The position numbers and the translations under genes are program-made. A model generated the notes under the pieces. The model searched no databases, was not told the DNA's origin, and saw only the letters and a list, made by a program, of their open reading frames with translations. 54,767 nucleotides of DNA from Lachnospiraceae bacterium (lineage in GTDB: Bacteria > Bacillota > Clostridia > Lachnospirales > Lachnospiraceae): positions 1-54,767 of the forward strand of contig JAFVDW010000011.1 of assembly GCA_017478245.1 (NCBI GenBank), read 5' to 3'. Below are positions 8,903-18,500 of this stretch, piece by piece. How positions within the stretch are numbered: position 1 is the first letter of the stretch; every line of letters starts with the position of its first letter.

Positions 8903-9862
8903 TTAATGATGAATACAATAAATCTGCCTGATAAAAAGGGAAAAAATCACTGCCAACACACACAGCGCTATTTTACCGGGTAGGCTGTGGAGGAGAATAT
9001 GCCACACCGAAACCTCTATCAGCCCATCCACCGTGAGAAAAATAAAAAACGATAATCCTAGCAGCAACAGCATATTGATGACTGCTTCTCTGAGCAGTCC
9101 CTTGCGCTCTGTCCCACTCCGCAGATACTCCCGCATGGTACGTCTGCTGTTTTGTACCAATATTGTGAAATCTGCCGAATAGCGAATGCTGATTTCCATA
9201 TTGCGCACCAACTCTTTGAATTTGGGATGTTCCACCTTCTCCGCCATTGCCAATAGTGCCATAGCGGTATCTCCTGTAGTCTGCGCCTCATAATAGCACT
9301 CATCCAACACCCCTTTTAAGGGTTCCTCAACATATCTACTGACTTGTCTGAATATACCGGTGATCTCTCCGGCTGTGATACTGTAGTTGCCAAGAAAGTC
9401 AAGAAATTTCATGAGATTGTCAGTCACAGAACGCATGGCTCTCATTTTCCCCCACAGCACTATTGCCATCTGTGCCAACAGCAAACTTAAACTCCCCCAA
9501 ACACAAGCCTGCAGATGTCCTATCGCCAACGATAGTAACACAATTACCGACGCTGCAATGATGTTCCCCGCAATCCAGTTTTCCACAGTGAGTCCTGGGA
9601 AACGTCGCTTTAACCCACTGTAATACAACTGCCTGTCCAGGCGAAACCATATGGAGTGTTCCTGTTGCAGCGATTGCAGAAGCTGCCGGTTTTCTATCAG
9701 TCGTTTTCTGGCTGACGCGTCCATATACTGTCTTGTCTGCCGCAGTAGCTCCACACACGACTGCAACACCCTAATCTTGCAAAACAGCATTCCCAAACCG
9801 CAGCAAAGTCCTATCAATATCAGCATCCTCATCCACAAAAATCCATCACATAATCTGCTCAT
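8903..9862 (-). CDS. tadB: Tad inner-membrane platform protein TadB
   Basis: A 319-aa type II secretion F-domain protein with an N-terminal helix, two central helices near residues 105-145, a cytoplasmic domain (EITGIFRQVSRYVEEPLK) and two C-terminal helices. It overlaps the end of tadA by 17 bases, so translation is coupled. Together with tadC it is the expected platform pair. Confidence 0.85.
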   Translation of the reverse strand: MSRLCDGFLWMRMLILIGLCCGLGMLFCKIRVLQSCVELLRQTRQYMDASARKRLIENRQLLQSLQQEHSIWFRLDRQLYYSGLKRRFPGLTVENWIAGNIIAASVIVLLSLAIGHLQACVWGSLSLLLAQMAIVLWGKMRAMRSVTDNLMKFLDFLGNYSITAGEITGIFRQVSRYVEEPLKGVLDECYYEAQTTGDTAMALLAMAEKVEHPKFKELVRNMEISIRYSADFTILVQNSRRTMREYLRSGTERKGLLREAVINMLLLLGLSFFIFLTVDGLIEVSVWHILLHSLPGKIALCVLAVIFSLFIRQIYCIHH

Positions 9863-10961
9863 AATTCAAGCTTTTCCTTTCTGCATTCCAACCGGTGCAG
9901 GCAAAAATCTGCTTCACCTTATAATGCTCCATAAAAATCAGGGTTTGAAAGCAGTCCATCATCTTCATCAGCTCATCTCTGGAATAGCGGCTTTCATACA
10001 TGGCATAATCCACCAGCTTGTCCGGTGCCCGGTCTGCCGATGGAGCGTGTATGGTTGCAGCACAAAGCTGTCCTGTATACGCCGCATTCAGCAGATACAA
10101 TGCCTCCGCCCCCTTCACCTCGCCAATGATAAAGAAATCCACATCCATTGTCAGTCCGGCGATGCTGATATGCTGTAAATCATAGCTGACCTGACTTTCT
10201 GTTGTGCCTGGCAGCGAGTGCAAAAACATCATATCCGGATGAAATCGGGTAGTGAGTTCATCTGCCTGTTGGGTGATGAGAATCGCCATATCATCCGGCA
10301 GCGTCTCCTTTAACGCATTCAACAGTGTTGTTTTGCCGGAGGAATTCCCTCCGCAGATTAGTGTGGAGCCCTGCCGGAACCGCTGAATCAGAAGCTCTGC
10401 TGTCTCGCGATTCAACATTTCTTTTTCAATCAGCTCCCCCATCATGGGAAATCTCCTGGGCACCTTGCGAATGCAAAGATATGGCTCGTTATAGGTGTTT
10501 ACCAGGGGCATGGACAAAGTAAAACGCAGGATGAAATCCGGATGACTCTCCGTGTCCGTAAATCGTTGAATTGCATTGAGATTGGATATATTGACCTGAT
10601 TCTTGGTGGCAACATAATCAATAAACTGTCGGTACTCCTTCTCGGAGCCAAAGGCAATTCCCGCATCCATTCGCTTTCCCTCCCGCTTCACACGGATATT
10701 GTCATAGCCTACCACGCGGATATCCGACACACCAGCATCGTCAATTAAGGGCGATAATCTGGAGTACCCAAAAATATACTGTTCAAAAGCATTCATCACA
10801 GCCTCTGCCAACTTGGGCGGCAGTCCAAAATATGTGTTCACATGGGCTTGTGCCTCTTTGAGGAACTCCGTCCGCCCAAGTGAGCCTTTTTTCATTTGCA
10901 TCAGAGTCGCCTGCTTATGCGTGAGATATTCGTTTACCAATTCCTGTAGCTTCTCTTCCAC
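9846..10961 (-). CDS. tadA: Tad/CpaF-type secretion ATPase TadA
   Basis: A VirB11/CpaF-family ATPase (371 aa from GTG 10961) that powers pilus assembly. Visible motifs are Walker A GGNSSGKTTLLNAL near residue 205, an acidic box, a Walker B-like region MDVDFFIIGEVKGAEAL and a His box (CAATIHAPSADRA). No good ribosome binding site precedes the GTG. Instead GGAGG at 11004-11008 lies six bases before an in-frame ATT at 10997, which would add 12 residues (TENNNKATSVCV after the initiator). No TadZ/CpaE-like partner ATPase is encoded next to it. First gene of the operon. Confidence 0.9.
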   Translation of the reverse strand: MEEKLQELVNEYLTHKQATLMQMKKGSLGRTEFLKEAQAHVNTYFGLPPKLAEAVMNAFEQYIFGYSRLSPLIDDAGVSDIRVVGYDNIRVKREGKRMDAGIAFGSEKEYRQFIDYVATKNQVNISNLNAIQRFTDTESHPDFILRFTLSMPLVNTYNEPYLCIRKVPRRFPMMGELIEKEMLNRETAELLIQRFRQGSTLICGGNSSGKTTLLNALKETLPDDMAILITQQADELTTRFHPDMMFLHSLPGTTESQVSYDLQHISIAGLTMDVDFFIIGEVKGAEALYLLNAAYTGQLCAATIHAPSADRAPDKLVDYAMYESRYSRDELMKMMDCFQTLIFMEHYKVKQIFACTGWNAERKSLNYEQIM

Positions 10962-11255
10962 GCAGACAGACGTTGCTTTATTATTATTCTCTGTAATAAT
11001 ATCCCTCCTTTTTGTTTTGATTGCTCTGAAAATCTTGGCTGAATCAGCCTGAATAAAATAATTGGATAAAATAAAAAAGATTAATTAGTCTTGCGTCGAC
11101 TGATGACTAAGTGATTATCAATTTACCGCAGTTCCTTTCATTTGTCAAGCCCTAATTCAAATTTTTAGTAACAGTTTTTAGACTCAATTTGGCTTGTACT
11201 TTTCTGTGGAACATGCTATATTTTATTTATCGAATGAAAAAGGGGGCGTAAAATT
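10962..11255. promoter_or_regulatory. divergent regulatory region between the Tad operon and a small ORF
   Basis: A 294-base AT-rich gap. The minus-strand promoter candidate is TTGACA (11143-11148) with TAAATT (11120-11125), 17-base spacer, giving a Tad leader of about 115 bases. That leader contains a perfect palindrome GGCTGAATCAGCC (11037-11049), a possible operator or small hairpin. The plus-strand promoter candidate is TTGTAC (11194-11199) and TATATT (11217-11222), spacer 17, for the 37-aa ORF. No other gene is seen. Confidence 0.5.
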
Positions 11256-11369
11256 ATGTTCATGATATTAGCCGGCGGTTTGGTAATTATATTGATTGCA
11301 GTTGTAGTTGCAGTTGTTTCCAGCGTAGTGTCTGCGGTTGCAGCAGATCAGTCCGATTTAGACGCGTAA
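11256..11369 (+). CDS. 37-aa single-pass membrane peptide
   Basis: The short frame MFMILAGGLVIILIAVVV continues through a second Val/Ala/Ser-rich stretch and ends DQSDLDA. It is essentially one long hydrophobic helix with an acidic tail. Support comes from its own promoter candidate, a good ribosome binding site (AAGGGGGCG at 11239-11247) and a terminator hairpin about 60 bases downstream. I recognise no family; a membrane-acting small protein or toxin-like peptide is possible. Confidence 0.55.
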   Translation: MFMILAGGLVIILIAVVVAVVSSVVSAVAADQSDLDA

Positions 11370-11427
11370 ACAATAGATAATTCAAGCCCTATAGCAGTTC
11401 ACACATAGCAGCCCAAAAACGCAAAAT

Positions 11428-11455
11428 CAGGGAAGCCTGTCGCTTCCCTGTTCTT
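11428..11455 (+). terminator. rho-independent terminator
   Basis: A nine-base-pair stem CAGGGAAGC / GCTTCCCTG with a five-base loop, followed by TTCTT. It closes the 37-aa ORF and could also act weakly on minus-strand transcripts leaving the Rrf2 gene. Confidence 0.65.
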
Positions 11456-11508
11456 GATTTCCGGTTCTATTTCCAATTCCATTTCCGATTACCATTGTAC
11501 ACTCGACC

Positions 11509-11949
11509 TTAGATGCTATAATCGAGATTTTCCAAACGTTTCTTTCTACTGGTCACCAGATCAGCAATCGTGACATTGTCCACTACTTGATTGATGGCAT
11601 CATAGAGATTCTTCCACACCTCCAGGGTCTCACAAGTGTCACTTCGGTCACACTCGTCCGCATTGCCATCCAAACAAGCCACAGGAGCCAAGGAACCCTC
11701 CGTCAGTCTAAGAATCATACCCACTGTATAATCCTCCGGGTCTCTGGTCAGACGATAGCCGCCCTGTGCCCCACGGATACTTCTCACATAGCCCGCTTTG
11801 TTCAACACTGCGATAATCTGCTCAAGATATTTCTCTGAAATGCCCTGCCTGCTTGCGATTTCCTTTACCTTGATACACTCACCTGAATTGTGCAGTGCCA
11901 GGTCAAACATGACCCGCACCGCATATCTTCCTTTTGTTGATATCTTCAT
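11509..11949 (-). CDS. Rrf2 family transcriptional regulator (IscR/CymR-like)
   Basis: A 146-aa winged-helix regulator. The N-terminal helix-turn-helix starts MKISTKGRYAVRVMFDLA, with wing RGAQGGYRLTRDP. Three cysteines at 92, 100 and 106 sit where IscR carries its Fe-S ligands (92, 98, 104 in E. coli), so cluster binding is plausible; CymR-type proteins lack this triad. It lies 28 bases downstream of cysK on the same strand, which suggests one operon. A palindrome in the cysK promoter (12982-13000) is the likely operator, giving autoregulation and control of cysteine synthesis. Which ligand it senses, Fe-S or cysteine status, is not settled by sequence. Confidence 0.9.
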   Translation of the reverse strand: MKISTKGRYAVRVMFDLALHNSGECIKVKEIASRQGISEKYLEQIIAVLNKAGYVRSIRGAQGGYRLTRDPEDYTVGMILRLTEGSLAPVACLDGNADECDRSDTCETLEVWKNLYDAINQVVDNVTIADLVTSRKKRLENLDYSI

Positions 11950-11976
11950 AGGTACACTCCCTCACCCATCTCACTC

Positions 11977-12915
11977 TTAGTTTTCTGTAAACATCGGTGT
12001 TGACAAATATCTGTCGCCTGAATCGGGAAGCAATACGACAATCGTCTTGCCCGCATTCTCAGGACGCTTTGCCAGCTCTGTTGCTGCATACAACGCTGCA
12101 CCGGATGTGATACCCACCAGAATGCCTTCCTTGTGCGCAACCAGACGCCCTGTGGAAAATGCCTGCTCAGTGGAGATTGTGATAATCTCATCATACACCT
12201 GTGTATTCAGAATAGAAGGTACAAAACCTGCACCGATTCCCTGCAATTTATGAGGTCCGGGCTGTCCACCGGACAACACCGGAGAATCCTTGGGTTCCAC
12301 AGCCACAACCTTGATTGCCGGATTTTTAGCCTTCAGATAAGTTCCTACACCTGTGATTGTACCACCGGTACCGATACCGGCTACAAAAATATCAACCTTT
12401 CCATCCGTATCATCCCAAATCTCAGGTCCGGTGGTTGCCGCGTGCGCTGCGGGGTTTGCAGGATTGTCAAACTGCTGTAAAATCACTGCACCGGGAATAC
12501 TCCGCTCCAATTCCTCTGCCTTGGCAATGGCACCCTTCATACCCTTGGAGCCTTCTGTCAGTACCAATTCTGCTCCGTATGCCTTCAACAGATTTCTTCT
12601 CTCAACACTCATCGTCTCCGGCAGTGTAAGAATCGTGCGATATCCCTTGGCTGCCGCTACACTTGCAAGTCCAATTCCGGTGTTACCGGAGGTGGGCTCG
12701 ATGATGGTAGAGCCTTCCTTCAGAATCCCTTTTTTTTCAGCGTCCTCTACCATGGACAGTGCAATTCTATCCTTCACACTACCAGCCGGATTAAAATACT
12801 CCAGCTTTGCCAAAAGCTTTACATTCTCAATTCCCTGACTTTTTGCGAAATTATCCACCTGTAATAAGGGTGTACGTCCGATTAATTCTGTTGATTTGCT
12901 ATAAATCTTTCCCAT
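11977..12915 (-). CDS. cysK: cysteine synthase A (O-acetylserine sulfhydrylase)
   Basis: A 312-aa PLP enzyme that makes L-cysteine from O-acetylserine and sulfide in the cytosol. Key motifs are all present: [14 protein letters not shown] with the Schiff-base lysine, [14 protein letters not shown] for substrate binding, and the phosphate-binding loop [16 protein letters not shown]. Length matches the family. It is the promoter-proximal gene of a cysK-rrf2 operon. Confidence 0.96.
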   Translation of the reverse strand: MGKIYSKSTELIGRTPLLQVDNFAKSQGIENVKLLAKLEYFNPAGSVKDRIALSMVEDAEKKGILKEGSTIIEPTSGNTGIGLASVAAAKGYRTILTLPETMSVERRNLLKAYGAELVLTEGSKGMKGAIAKAEELERSIPGAVILQQFDNPANPAAHAATTGPEIWDDTDGKVDIFVAGIGTGGTITGVGTYLKAKNPAIKVVAVEPKDSPVLSGGQPGPHKLQGIGAGFVPSILNTQVYDEIITISTEQAFSTGRLVAHKEGILVGITSGAALYAATELAKRPENAGKTIVVLLPDSGDRYLSTPMFTEN

Positions 12916-12981
12916 ATTGATTTCCTTTCTGAATCTCTTATGACTCTAAACTTTTCAAATACTGATTTCCTCTTTTTCGTT

Positions 12982-13042
12982 TCCTACTATTGTAGTAGGA
13001 TTGTTATGAATTAATATTACATCCTGTTTTCCCTATTGTCAA
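12982..13042 (-). promoter_or_regulatory. cysK promoter with Rrf2-type palindromic operator
   Basis: The minus-strand promoter is TTGACA (13037-13042) and TAATAT (13014-13019), 17-base spacer. Just downstream, over the expected start of transcription, is a palindrome TCCTACTA-TTG-TAGTAGGA (12982-13000). A half-similar CCTA/TAGG pair lies at 13033-13047 over the -35. This is where an Rrf2 repressor encoded by the same operon would bind. Confidence 0.65.
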
Positions 13043-13060
13043 GTAGGAATTATTGAAAAT

Positions 13061-13090
13061 TTGACAAACCTGAGAACACTGCCTTATACT
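13061..13090 (+). promoter_or_regulatory. aroA promoter
   Basis: TTGACA (13061-13066) and TATACT (13085-13090) with 18-base spacing, divergent from the cysK promoter. The leader to the aroA start is about 30 bases. Confidence 0.65.
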
Positions 13091-13128
13091 AGACATAACT
13101 TATTATATCTAAAACTATGGAGACACCT

Positions 13129-14463
13129 ATGAAAACTTTTGCTGTTCCAAATATATATCGAGATATACAAAAAAACATATCCGGTACTGTAACTCCCTTC
13201 CAGATAAAGGTTCCCGGCTCTAAGAGCATCACCAACCGCGCATTACTTTTGGCAACGCTGGCAAAGGGTAAAACAGTTCTTAAAGACGTACTGTTCAGTG
13301 ATGATTCCAGACACTTTCTCAAATGTATCCAGGAATTAGGCTTTGAGACCGAGGTGGACGAGGAGCATCACTGTATCACTGTGACAGGATATGGCGGTAG
13401 GGTTCCTCGCACCGAGGCTCATCCATATGTGGGAAGCGCCGGGACTGCGGCTCGCTTTTTGACAGCCTATTTGGGGATTTCCCACGGCACCTACCATATG
13501 GATGCCTCTGAACAAATGCGAAAACGTCCAATGGCTCCCCTGCTTGCTTCTCTTGAAGAATTGGGATGCGAAATTATTTATCCGGATGGTTCTGATACAA
13601 ATGCGGGTCATTTCCCCTTTACACTGCGCAGCCACGGATTCGGAAAACATGATATCACTATCAATATTGACCACAGCAGCCAGTTCTTAAGTGCGCTCCT
13701 CATCGCGTCCTGCCTTGATGAGGAAGCTTTTACAATCCATGTAGAGGGCTCACACGGCATGGCATATATCGATATGACTCGCAGTATGATGGAGCAATTT
13801 GGCGTAAAGGTGGAACAGCCCGCTCCTTCCATGTTCCGCACAGGAGCCGGTCAAGCCTATCACGCTTTGGACTACCGCGTTGAACCGGATGCTTCTGCGG
13901 CTTGTTATTTTTATGCCATGTCACCCTTATTACACATTCCAGTCATGGTGGAGCATATTCATTTTGACTCGCTACAGGGAGATGTCCAATTTCTACATAT
14001 TCTAGAGCAAATGGGCTGTCGTGCAACAGAGAGTGCGGACGGAATTTGGCTTGCGCCGCCTAAAGATGAGAATTTTCACGGTATCACGGTGGACATGTCT
14101 GCCTGCTCCGACCAGGCGATTACCCTGGCTGCAATCGCCCCCTTTGCAGACTCTCCCACCACCATCACCGGCATAGGTCATATCCGTTTTCAGGAGAGCA
14201 ACCGTATTTCTGCCATCGTTACGGAATTGACCAAAATGGGCATCCGCTGTCAGGAGACAGCAAACAGTATCACCATTTATCCCGGCGCCCCCAAACCGTC
14301 CTGTGTGGACACTTATGAGGACCACCGTATGGCGATGGGGTTTGCCCTGACAGGGCTTCGAAGTGATGGCATCATCATCAATAATCCCGAATGCTGCCGG
14401 AAGACTTTTGAAAATTATTTTACGGTGCTTTCAGAGTGCATTGACACTATACACCGTTTTTGA
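13129..14463 (+). CDS. aroA: 3-phosphoshikimate 1-carboxyvinyltransferase (EPSP synthase)
   Basis: The sixth step of the shikimate pathway: it transfers enolpyruvyl from PEP to shikimate-3-phosphate. Visible motifs are KVPGSKSITNRALLLA near the N-terminus, GSAGTAARFLTAYLG in the middle, and EDHRMAMGFALTGL near the C-terminus. The ATG at 13129 is preferred to the one at 13117 because GGAGA sits five bases upstream and the first ATG overlaps that site. It is not in an aromatic operon; carbamate kinase follows after 61 bases. Confidence 0.95.
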   Translation: MKTFAVPNIYRDIQKNISGTVTPFQIKVPGSKSITNRALLLATLAKGKTVLKDVLFSDDSRHFLKCIQELGFETEVDEEHHCITVTGYGGRVPRTEAHPYVGSAGTAARFLTAYLGISHGTYHMDASEQMRKRPMAPLLASLEELGCEIIYPDGSDTNAGHFPFTLRSHGFGKHDITINIDHSSQFLSALLIASCLDEEAFTIHVEGSHGMAYIDMTRSMMEQFGVKVEQPAPSMFRTGAGQAYHALDYRVEPDASAACYFYAMSPLLHIPVMVEHIHFDSLQGDVQFLHILEQMGCRATESADGIWLAPPKDENFHGITVDMSACSDQAITLAAIAPFADSPTTITGIGHIRFQESNRISAIVTELTKMGIRCQETANSITIYPGAPKPSCVDTYEDHRMAMGFALTGLRSDGIIINNPECCRKTFENYFTVLSECIDTIHRF

Positions 14464-14467
14464 ATTG

Positions 14468-14476
14468 TGCTATAAT
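14468..14476 (+). promoter_or_regulatory. extended -10 promoter upstream of carbamate kinase
   Basis: TGCTATAAT (TGn plus consensus -10) starts four bases after the aroA stop, about 48 bases before the arcC start. No consensus -35 is visible at the correct distance, as is common for extended -10 promoters. Confidence 0.5.
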
Positions 14477-14524
14477 TTGGATGATACAAAATGATTATTC
14501 AGTAAATAAGAACGGAGATAAAAT

Positions 14525-15460
14525 ATGAGTAAGAAAAAAGTAGTTGTTTCACTGGGACATGAAGCGCTTGGATACACCACGGAAGAACAGTGGGATGCCG
14601 TGAAGGTGACCGCCAAGGCATTAGCTGATTTAATCGAGGCGGATTACCAGTTGACTATCACCCACAGCAATGGACCTCAGGTCAGCATGATCCACAAGGC
14701 TATGACCGAGCTGCGCCGCGTCTATATCGATTACACACCTGCCCCCATGTGTGTCTGTTCCGCTATGAGCCAGGGCTATGTGGGCTACGATATCCAAAAT
14801 GCTTTGCGTGCAGAGCTATTGTACCGCGGAATCTCCAAGCCTGTCAGCACCATTTTGACACAGGTTACGGTAGATCCCTATGACGAAGCTTTTTATGAAC
14901 CCACTAAGGTCATTGGGCGATTTATGTCTAAGGACGATGCCGAGACCGAGACCAAGAAAGGCAATTATGTGAAAGAATATCCGGGCAAGGGATTTCGGCG
15001 CGTGGTCGCAGCCCCCAAGCCAATCGATATCGTGGAGATTGAGGCTATCCGCACCCTGGCAAATGCCGATCAGGTGGTTATCGCCTGTGGTGGCGGCGGT
15101 ATTCCCGTGATTGAACAACAGCATGCTCTAAAGGGCGCATCCGCTGTCATCGAAAAGGATGCCATTGCCGGTAAATTGGCTGCAGACTTACACACAGACG
15201 AACTTATTATCCTCACCAGCGTAGATTGCGTATACCGTAACTTCGGAACAGAGAACCAGGAGCCGCTTGAATCAATGACTTTGTCAGAAGCTCAGGCAGC
15301 CATTGCCGACAATCAATTTGAAGCAGGTACCATGCTGCCCAAGATTGAAGCGGCTATAGCTTACCTGGAAAAAATTCCTAATGGAATCGTAAGGATTACC
15401 TCTATGAAATGTGTGAAAGATGCCTTGAATGGTAAAGCCGGAACCGTGATTGCCCGATAA
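14525..15460 (+). CDS. arcC: carbamate kinase
   Basis: A 311-aa amino-acid-kinase-fold protein expected to interconvert carbamoyl phosphate plus ADP with carbamate plus ATP. Family features: THSNGPQVSMI substrate loop, YDEAFYEPTKVIGRFM, VACGGGGIPVIE, VIEKDAIAGKLAADL and TMLPKIEAAIAYLE. The usual N-terminal GGNAL nucleotide loop reads GHEALG, a clear deviation. No arginine deiminase or ornithine carbamoyltransferase gene is adjacent, so the pathway partner is unknown. A strong terminator follows. Confidence 0.88.
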   Translation: MSKKKVVVSLGHEALGYTTEEQWDAVKVTAKALADLIEADYQLTITHSNGPQVSMIHKAMTELRRVYIDYTPAPMCVCSAMSQGYVGYDIQNALRAELLYRGISKPVSTILTQVTVDPYDEAFYEPTKVIGRFMSKDDAETETKKGNYVKEYPGKGFRRVVAAPKPIDIVEIEAIRTLANADQVVIACGGGGIPVIEQQHALKGASAVIEKDAIAGKLAADLHTDELIILTSVDCVYRNFGTENQEPLESMTLSEAQAAIADNQFEAGTMLPKIEAAIAYLEKIPNGIVRITSMKCVKDALNGKAGTVIAR

Positions 15461-15525
15461 TCACCGAAAACCATAGGATGATTTCGTTACACTTCTACCT
15501 TTTCACTGATTTCAAACAAAATAAC

Positions 15526-15575
15526 CCGTCCTCCCTAAGATCTATTTCTTATCTTAGGAAGGACGGTTTTTAATT
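15526..15575. terminator. strong bidirectional rho-independent terminator
   Basis: Arms CCGTCCTCCCTAAGAT and ATCTTAGGAAGGACGG form a near-perfect 16-base-pair stem with a nine-base loop and a T-tract. It lies between the convergent arcC and GH16 genes. Confidence 0.9.
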
Positions 15576-15599
15576 ATTCTTTATTACGCCTGAATCAGC

Positions 15600-18500
15600 T
15601 TACTCCTGCGTATTTGCCTGAACGAGCTTCATCATCATGGATGCGCACTCAGCGCGTGTTGCATTTCCAACAGGGTCTAATCTCATTTCAGACTTAGCAG
15701 CTCCTGCTGCACCCTTACCACTCATGATTCCCTGAGATACTGCCCAGCTCAATGCTTCTCTAGCATATGCGCTAACCTTTGCAGAATCGGAGAAATCATC
15801 AATAGTTCCATCGGTAAAAGTGGTATCATAGCCCATCTTTTTTGCATACTTGTAAAGCATCAATGCCATATCCTGACGGGTAATCTTCTTGCCGACACCA
15901 AAGGTTCCATTACCTGTACCATTTGCAATGTCATTTTCGTTTGCCCATTTAACAGCATTTTCATACCATTCTCCTGCCTTCACATCAGGGAAATCCTTTG
16001 CACTACCCTCTAAATCGGGAGAGCCTGCGGAATTGTACAGTGTCTGTACGAACTCTTCACGGGTAATATTTCCGGTAGGACGGAAGTTAGCGCCCTTACC
16101 TGCCATAATACCATTGTCATATACAAACTGTACGGCATCTACCCACCACTGACCTTCTTTGATATCATCAAAGATTTCAATAACGGATTTCTTGCCAGCT
16201 TCCTTCTCTTCCAGAGCCTCCTTAGCATCATTCAGAGCCTTCAGCGCTTTATCTACATCTTCCTGCGTTGCATTCTCGTCTGCCAGAACTTTCTCTGCTG
16301 CTGCCAGTGCTTCCTCAAATGCTGCTACGGATTCCTCGGTGTAGTTACTGGTATCCAGTTCCTTGTTCTCGTCGATTGCTGCCTTCAGGTCATCGGTCTT
16401 GACCGGCTCTTCCGGCTCTTCCTTCTCTACCAGTGCTGCAACTGCAGCTTCCAGTTTATCCAAAGCATCCTGAATCTCTTTCTCGGTCGCCTCTTCGTTT
16501 TCCAGAACAGCTTTTGCTTCCTGCAAAGCTGTTTCCAAAGCAGCTACGGTTTCTTCCGTATAAGCATCTGTGTCAATTGCTTCTGCATCAGCAACCTCTG
16601 CCTCCAATGCGGCTGTAATATCTTCGTCGATCGGAACCCATGTGTCGCCTTGACCGCCTTCACCGCCGCCTTCTTCTACCAATGAAATATCTGCATTCTT
16701 GAATACGAAGGTTGCATTAGATGCTTCACTGTTACCAAGACCAAATACAGTGTGTACCGTCTTCAAAGAAACATCTGCTGTAAAGGTAGTCTCATAGTGA
16801 ACATAACCTTCTCCATCAGCCTCATATGCATTATAGGTAATCGTGGTCGGTCCGTTGTTGTATACATGCCAGCTTCCGCTGTTCTCCTGAATAATATACT
16901 GTGCTGTATTATTGGAGGTTCCGGACATCTTAAAGTCAACGCTGAACTTGTACTTATTGCCTGCAACCAGAGAATAATCCGGGCTGCTTACAATCTGAGG
17001 ATTGTACCATGCGCCACCAGAGGTTGCTCCGGTAACAGTATGTACATCACCATCATTTGACAAAGTACCGCCATCATATACTGCCCATGTGGAATCACTG
17101 TTCAAAGGATTCGGATCTACTTCCTCACCCTGTGATTCACCAATAAGTACTACATTATCAACCTGTACGGAAGCGCCGTCATCAAATGTCAGCACAAGTG
17201 CTGCATCCTTAACCTCCTCTTCCAAATCAAATTTCCAGGTCAGACTCTTCACTTTGTCTGCAGCCTTGTATGCAATCTTTGCACCGGTTGCCAGACGCTT
17301 CGGAGTACCGTCTGCAGCAGTTGTATAGATTGCAGCAGTTACATCCGTATCTGCCCCACTATACATATCCAGTCTCAAGGTATAGCTATCTGCTTTCGCA
17401 TCAAATCCATTCTGATAGATTCCGGGTACAGTGCCTGCTTCCGCGGAAATCTGTGCACGGCGCTCATAATACTTCACACCGTCTGCAATGTTCTCATAGT
17501 TGGTCTTGGAAGCCACATCTACTACCTTTACATCATCCTCAGTAAGTGCTTCTGTGGTGTAACGAGGTACGGAAAGGGTTGTTCCCTCCATAGCCTTCCA
17601 GTAACCGATATGCTTGCTTCCCTGATCAAATGTACTGTTGTAAAGCACATTACCATTTGCAAGTGCAGTTCTCACTGCGGACTCACTATCCAACTCTGAG
17701 GGATCGATGATCTCCACCTTCACGTTGCTGATATACACATTACCGGTTCCCTTTGCACCAAGGTTGAACTCGATACGGCAATCATTGAAATCTTCAACCT
17801 GATTGAACTTGTACTCAACAGGAGTAGCAGTATCTTTCAGTACAAAGCTCTGAATTCCGTAGGTAGACCATCCGGACCACTCTTTGGAATCACAGTTTAC
17901 AGTTTTACCGACCATATCGCCATCTGCATAGGCATCGAAGGATACCTTGTAGGAATAGCCAGCCTTTGCATCATAATGTCCGATCAACTGAACGGAGTAA
18001 TCCTGAGAACCGGCAGTGGTAATCGCTACCTTTGCCCATTCTGTATTATTCGCATCCTTTACGATGGTTGCGCTGCCTGCACCACCCTCGTTCTCGGATA
18101 CATACCATTTGGTCTTGTCAGAATCTCTATCAACATTCGGTGTTGCAATCACGCCATCAGCGATCTCAGCAATCTGATTCTTGCCTGCATAATCAGCCCA
18201 GTCTTCCTTTGCACTTCCATCTGCGCCACGCTCTGCATAGTCTGCATAACCATCGGTCTTCTGATATACACGAACGTAGTCAACATACATGTTGATATCT
18301 TCCTGGAAAGCAGCCTTGTTGTTGGCACCGCCAAAACGTCCGCTGTCTACAGCCAGGTTCAGCAGCATGTAGAACGGCTGATCAAAAGGAGCGTCGAAGG
18401 AAAGGCTGTCGGATGCTCCAGAGAATCCGCTCTTCCAGTTGCTCATGGTGTAAATCTTTACGCCATCATAGTACCATGAAATCTCACCGGGCGCCCAATC

